Made by a program: the position numbers and the translations under genes. From the NCBI GenBank assembly GCA_949152475.1, contig OX424568.1, forward strand, positions 23,845,667-23,909,666: DNA of 64,000 nucleotides, in the 5' to 3' direction. Positions within the stretch are counted from its first letter, which is position 1, and each line of letters starts with the position of its first letter. Origin of the DNA: Terebella lapidaria. Lineage: Eukaryota > Annelida > Polychaeta > Terebellida > Terebellidae. The notes beneath the pieces are model-generated. The model made no database searches. It was not told where the DNA came from and saw only the letters and a list, made by a program, of their open reading frames with translations. Shown piece by piece: positions 60,440 to 64,000 of this stretch.

Positions 60440-61072
60440 CGTGCGTTGCCACGGCGACGCATTGTAATTTACGCTCCAGTAAACTATAACAATGGATCGA
60501 TTAGACCTCGCGTGCGTCCCACAGCTTGTGGTGTATTATATATACACTGGAAGCGACTCGATCGAGGAGATTGTCCGAGAGAGAGTAACTGGGACGCACA
60601 CGAGGCTCGCCATGAGCTTTGTGTTCCCTAGTTGCGAGTAGTGGGCTCCTAGAGCCCTGGGGACGATTTCCATGGGGAGGCCCGGGCTGGGAGAGACAAG
60701 TTGCTGATTCGGGGGCATAAGCCCTGTGGATCGCCAGTTCTCTCCCTTCCCGGGACGTGTGACATAGGCTCTGGCCAGCATGTCGGACTGTACGGGGTTC
60801 CGTCCCCCGAGGCAGACCGCGGCTCGCCAGGCCCCGCCAGTTAACACCGTGGTGATGAACCAGTTTCTGAACGGTGTCCGTAGGCCTGGGAGTGTCGGGT
60901 GGGCTGTTACCTGGTTACCGTTAATGCTGAAATAGTTACCGTGTCCGCAGTGACCTCCGGTGAGCGGCGCCGCCGCAAGGATCCGGAATAGCGGATGCGC
61001 GTCCGCAAGGACTCGTGGTGAGAGGACTATCCTCGAGGATCCCGAAGAGCGGACGGTAGTCAATAACTTTAC
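60440..61072. other. GC-rich single-copy segment inside the TIR element
   Basis: Clearly GC-richer than the surroundings. A 184-codon open frame on the minus strand (60536-61090) enters the satellite at its start and resembles nothing I know; its openness may just reflect base composition. It could be captured host DNA, an element leader or unannotated RNA. Confidence 0.4.
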
Positions 61073-63905
61073 AGGTGAAAACCTTTTCACCCCAGTGAAA
61101 ACCTTCTCACCCCGGTGAAAACCTTCTCACCCCAGTGAAAACCTTCTCACCCCGGTGAAAACCTTCTCACCCCGGTGAGAACCTTCTCACCCCGGTGAGA
61201 ACCTTCTCACCTAGGTGAAAACCTTCTCACCCCGGTGAAAACCTTATTACCCCGGTGAAAACCTTCTCACCCCGGTGAGAACCTTCTCACCCCGGTGAGA
61301 ACCTTCTCACCCCGGTGAGGTTCTCACCAGGGTGAGAAGGTTCTCACTGGGGTGAGAAGGTTCTCATCGGGGTGAGAAGGTTTTCACCAGGGTGAAAAGG
61401 TTCTCACCGGGTTGAGAAGGTTTTCACCGGGGTAATAAGGTTTTCACCGGGATGAGATGGTTTTCACCTAGGTGAAGGTTTTGACCTTGGGAGAAGGTTT
61501 TCACCTATGTGAGAATGTTTTCACCGAGGTGAGAAGGTTTTCACCGAGGTGAGAAGGTTTTCACCGGGGTGAGAAGGTTATCACTGGGGTGAGAAGGTTT
61601 TCAATGGGGTGAGAAGGTTTTCACCTAGGTGAGAAGGTTTTCACCGGGGTGAGAAGGTTTTCACCGAGGTGAGAATGTTTTCAACGGGGTGAGAAGGTTC
61701 TCACCGAGGTGAGAAGGTTCTCACCGGGGTGAGAAGGTTTTCACCGGGGTAATAAGGTTTTCACCGGGATGAGATGGTTTTCACCTAGGTGAAAGTTTTG
61801 ACCTTGGGAGAAGGTTTTCACCTATGTGAGAATGTTTTCACCGAGGTGAGAAGGTTTTCACCGAGGTGAGAAGGTTTTCACCGGGGTGAGAAGGTTATCA
61901 CTGGGGTGAGAACGTTTTCACCTAGGTGAGAAGGTTTTCACCGGGGTGAGAATGTTTTCACCGAGGTGAGAATGTTTTCACCGGGGTGAGAAGGTTCTCA
62001 TCGGGGTGAGAAGGTTTTTACCAGGGTGAAAATGTTTTCACCGGGGTGAGAAGGTTCTCACTGGGGTGAAAAGGTTCTCACCGAGGTGGAAACTGAATGG
62101 GGTGTAAATTAAACGTGATGGCGAATCTAAGCCACCGTACACAATACTATCAATGTCAGCAAAGATTCTACTTGTCACATGACCTCTCGATGCCACGTGA
62201 GATTCCACCTAGGTGAGAAGGTTTTCACCTGGGTGAGAAGGTTTTCACCGGGGTCAGAAGGTTCTCACCGGGGTGAGAAGGTTCTCACCAGGGTGAGAAG
62301 GTATTCACCGGGGCGAGAAGGTTTTCACTGGGGTGAGAAGGTTTTCACCAGGGTGAGAAGGTTCTCTTCGGGGTGAGAAGGTATTCACCAGGGTGAGAAG
62401 GTTTTCATCCAGGTGAGAAGGTTTTCACCGGGGTGAGAAGGTTCTCACCGGGGTGAGAAGGTTTTCACCAGGGTGAGAAGGTTTTCACCGGGGTGAGAAG
62501 GTTTTCACCGAAGTGAGAAGGTTTTCACCAGGGTGAGATGGTTCTCACCGGTGTGAGAAAGTTTTCACCAGGGTGAGAAGGTTTTCACCCGGGTGAGAAG
62601 GTTCTCACCGGGGTGAGAAGGTTTTCACCGGGGTGAGAAGGTTCTCATCGGGGTGAGAAGGTTTTTACCAGGGTGAAAATGTTTTCACCGGGGTGAGAAG
62701 GTTCTCACCGGGGTGAAAAGGTTCTCACCGAGGTGGAAACTGAATGGGGTGTAAATTAAACGTGATGGCGAATCTAAGCCACCGTACACAATACTATCAA
62801 TGTCAGCAAAGATTCTACTTGTCACATGACCTCTCGATGCCACGTGAGATTCCACCTAGGTGAGAAGGTTTTCACCTGGGTGAGAAGGTTTTCACCGGGG
62901 TCAGAAGGTTCTCACCGAGGTGAGAAGGTTCTCACCAGGGTGAGAAGGTATTCACCGGGGCGAGAAGGTTTTCACTGGGGTGAGAAGGTTTTCACCAGGG
63001 TGAGAAGGTTCTCTCCGGGGTGAGAAGGTATTCACCAGGGTGAGAAGGTTTTCATCCAGGTGAGAAGGTTTTCACCGAGGTGAGAAGGTTCTCACCGGGG
63101 TGAGAAGGTTTTCACCAGGGTGAGAAGGTTTTCACCGGGGTGAGAAGGTTTTCACCGAAGTGAGAAGGTTTTCACCAGGGTGAGATGGTTCTCACCGGTG
63201 TGAGAAAGTTTTCACCAGGGTGAGAAGGTTTTCACCCGGGTGAGAAGGTTCTCACCGGGGTGAGAAGGTTTTCACCGGGGTGAGAAGGTTTTCACCCAGG
63301 TGAGAAGGTTTTCACCAAAGTGAGAAGGTATTCACCGGGGTGAGAAGGTTTTCACCGGGGTGAGAAGGTATTCACCATGGTGAGAAGGTTTCCACCGTGG
63401 TGAGAAGGTTTTCACCTAGGTGAGAAGGTTCTCACCGAGGTGAGAAGGTTCTCATCGGGGTGAGAAGGTATTCACTGGGGTGAGAAGGTTTTCACCGGGG
63501 TGAGAAGGTTTTCACCGGGGTGAGAAGGTTTTCACCAAGGTGAGAAGGTTTTCACCGGGGTGAGAAGGTTTTTACTGGGGTGAGATGGTTCTCACCGGGG
63601 TGAGAAGGTTCTCAACGGGGTGAGAAGGTATTCACCGAGATGAGAAGCTTTTCACTGGGGTGAGAAGCTTTTCACTGGGGTGAGAAGGTTTTCACCGAGG
63701 TGAGAAGGTTTTCACCGGGGTGAGAAGGTTTTCACTGAGGTGAGAAGGTTTCCACTGGGGTGAGAAGGTTTTCACCGGGGTGAGAAGGTTTCACCGGGGT
63801 GATAAGGTTTTCACCGGGGTGGGAAGGTTTTCACCTAGGTGAGAAGGTTTTCACCGGGGTGAGAAGGTTTTCACCGGGTTGAAAAGGTTTTCACCTAGGT
63901 GAGAA
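61073..63905. repeat. Quasi-palindromic 20-bp satellite array
   Basis: Monomer consensus GGTGAGAAGGTTTTCACCGG, in which GGTGA and TTCACC pair across a short loop. The first part (61073-61316) reads in the reverse sense (GGTGAAAACCTTCTCACCCC) and flips at about 61318. A 647-bp block (about 62088-62735) is repeated next to itself with few differences. A smaller duplication (period about 315 bp) is visible at 61440-61900. Confidence 0.95.
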
Positions 63906-64000
63906 GGGTTCTCGCCGAGGTGGAAACTGAATGGGGTGTAAATTAAACGTGATGGCGAATCTAAGCCACCGTATTTATGCCTTCGTCTGAGTGGTTGAGT

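Larger units (their letters stand above)
60248..63973. mobile_element. 3.7-kb element with 76-bp terminal inverted repeats and satellite interior
   Basis: The left end TACGGTGGCTTAGATTCGCC, running through the CACCTCGGCGAGAACCCTTC position, matches the reverse complement of the right end with one difference in about 76 bp. TA at both outer edges fits a TA target duplication. Inside are a GC-rich unique segment (60440-61072) and long arrays of ~20-bp monomers. Internal copies of the right end occur at about 62088-62145 and 62735-62792. No transposase frame seen. Confidence 0.85.

Noticed and set aside
60536-61090. 184-codon open frame on the minus strand in the GC-rich segment
   Set aside because: It starts inside the satellite, has no recognisable domain, and an open frame of this size is easy to get in GC-rich DNA. 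Not listed as a gene.
62179-62376. Arg/Gly/Glu repeat-peptide frames in the 20-bp satellite (also at 62826)
   Set aside because: Satellite translations. The two copies are similar because of the 647-bp DNA duplication.
1-64000. CRISPR arrays, bacterial operons, rRNA or clear tRNA genes
   Set aside because: The regular repeats here have no unique spacers of constant length and lie in spliced eukaryotic context. No rRNA segment or convincing cloverleaf was recognised, although a full tRNA scan was not possible by eye.

Overview
The window is nuclear DNA from an animal. Five protein genes are split by many short GT-AG introns (one is GC-AG). Their proteins align residue by residue with conserved metazoan families. 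The gaps are full of MITEs, rolling-circle-like elements and minisatellites. Compact genes (mostly 100-1000 bp introns), abundant tacatgta and taggccta motifs, and this repeat style suggest a non-vertebrate, probably marine, animal such as an echinoderm, hemichordate, lancelet or mollusc. I cannot fix the phylum from sequence alone.

Layout, left to right. (1) <1-2028, minus: a large protein with an N-terminal E2 (UBC) fold, running off the left edge. (2) 5197-9100, minus: a 15-exon NT5DC2/3-type 5'-nucleotidase-domain protein. (3) 11262-20947, plus: a 29-exon cohesin STAG/SCC3 subunit, head-to-head with NT5DC and with a perfect E2F-type palindrome upstream. (4) 21.5-24.9 kb: nested repeats. 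(5) 25077-28453, minus: SPCS2, the signal peptidase complex subunit. (6) 28.5-37.7 kb: gene-poor, with a decayed retroelement interrupted by a MITE. (7) 37917-55427, plus: CDC20 in nine coding exons, whose 12.95-kb intron 3 holds a 62-bp minisatellite, a 90-bp satellite domain with rolling-circle-like insertions, and a hAT-like element. (8) 56429-57319, minus: a DHHC palmitoyltransferase without introns in its coding region. (9) 57.5-64 kb: MITEs, then a 3.7-kb element with near-perfect 76-bp terminal inverted repeats filled with quasi-palindromic 20-bp monomers.

Reading frames were checked by joining exons. Four spliced models have coding lengths divisible by three with matching phase at every junction: NT5DC 520 aa, STAG 1281 or 1287 aa, SPCS2 197 aa and CDC20 556 aa. 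STAG and CDC20 act in the same mitotic step: APC/C-Cdc20 triggers securin loss, and separase then cleaves cohesin. The other genes are housekeeping functions (ER secretion, protein palmitoylation, a mitochondrial-type HAD protein, an E2-like protein). Nothing suggests an operon.

The most unusual material is repetitive: satellites bounded by inverted repeats, satellites whose orientation flips, and rolling-circle-like elements sitting in T-T sites of a satellite inside the intron that splits the CDC20 C-box.
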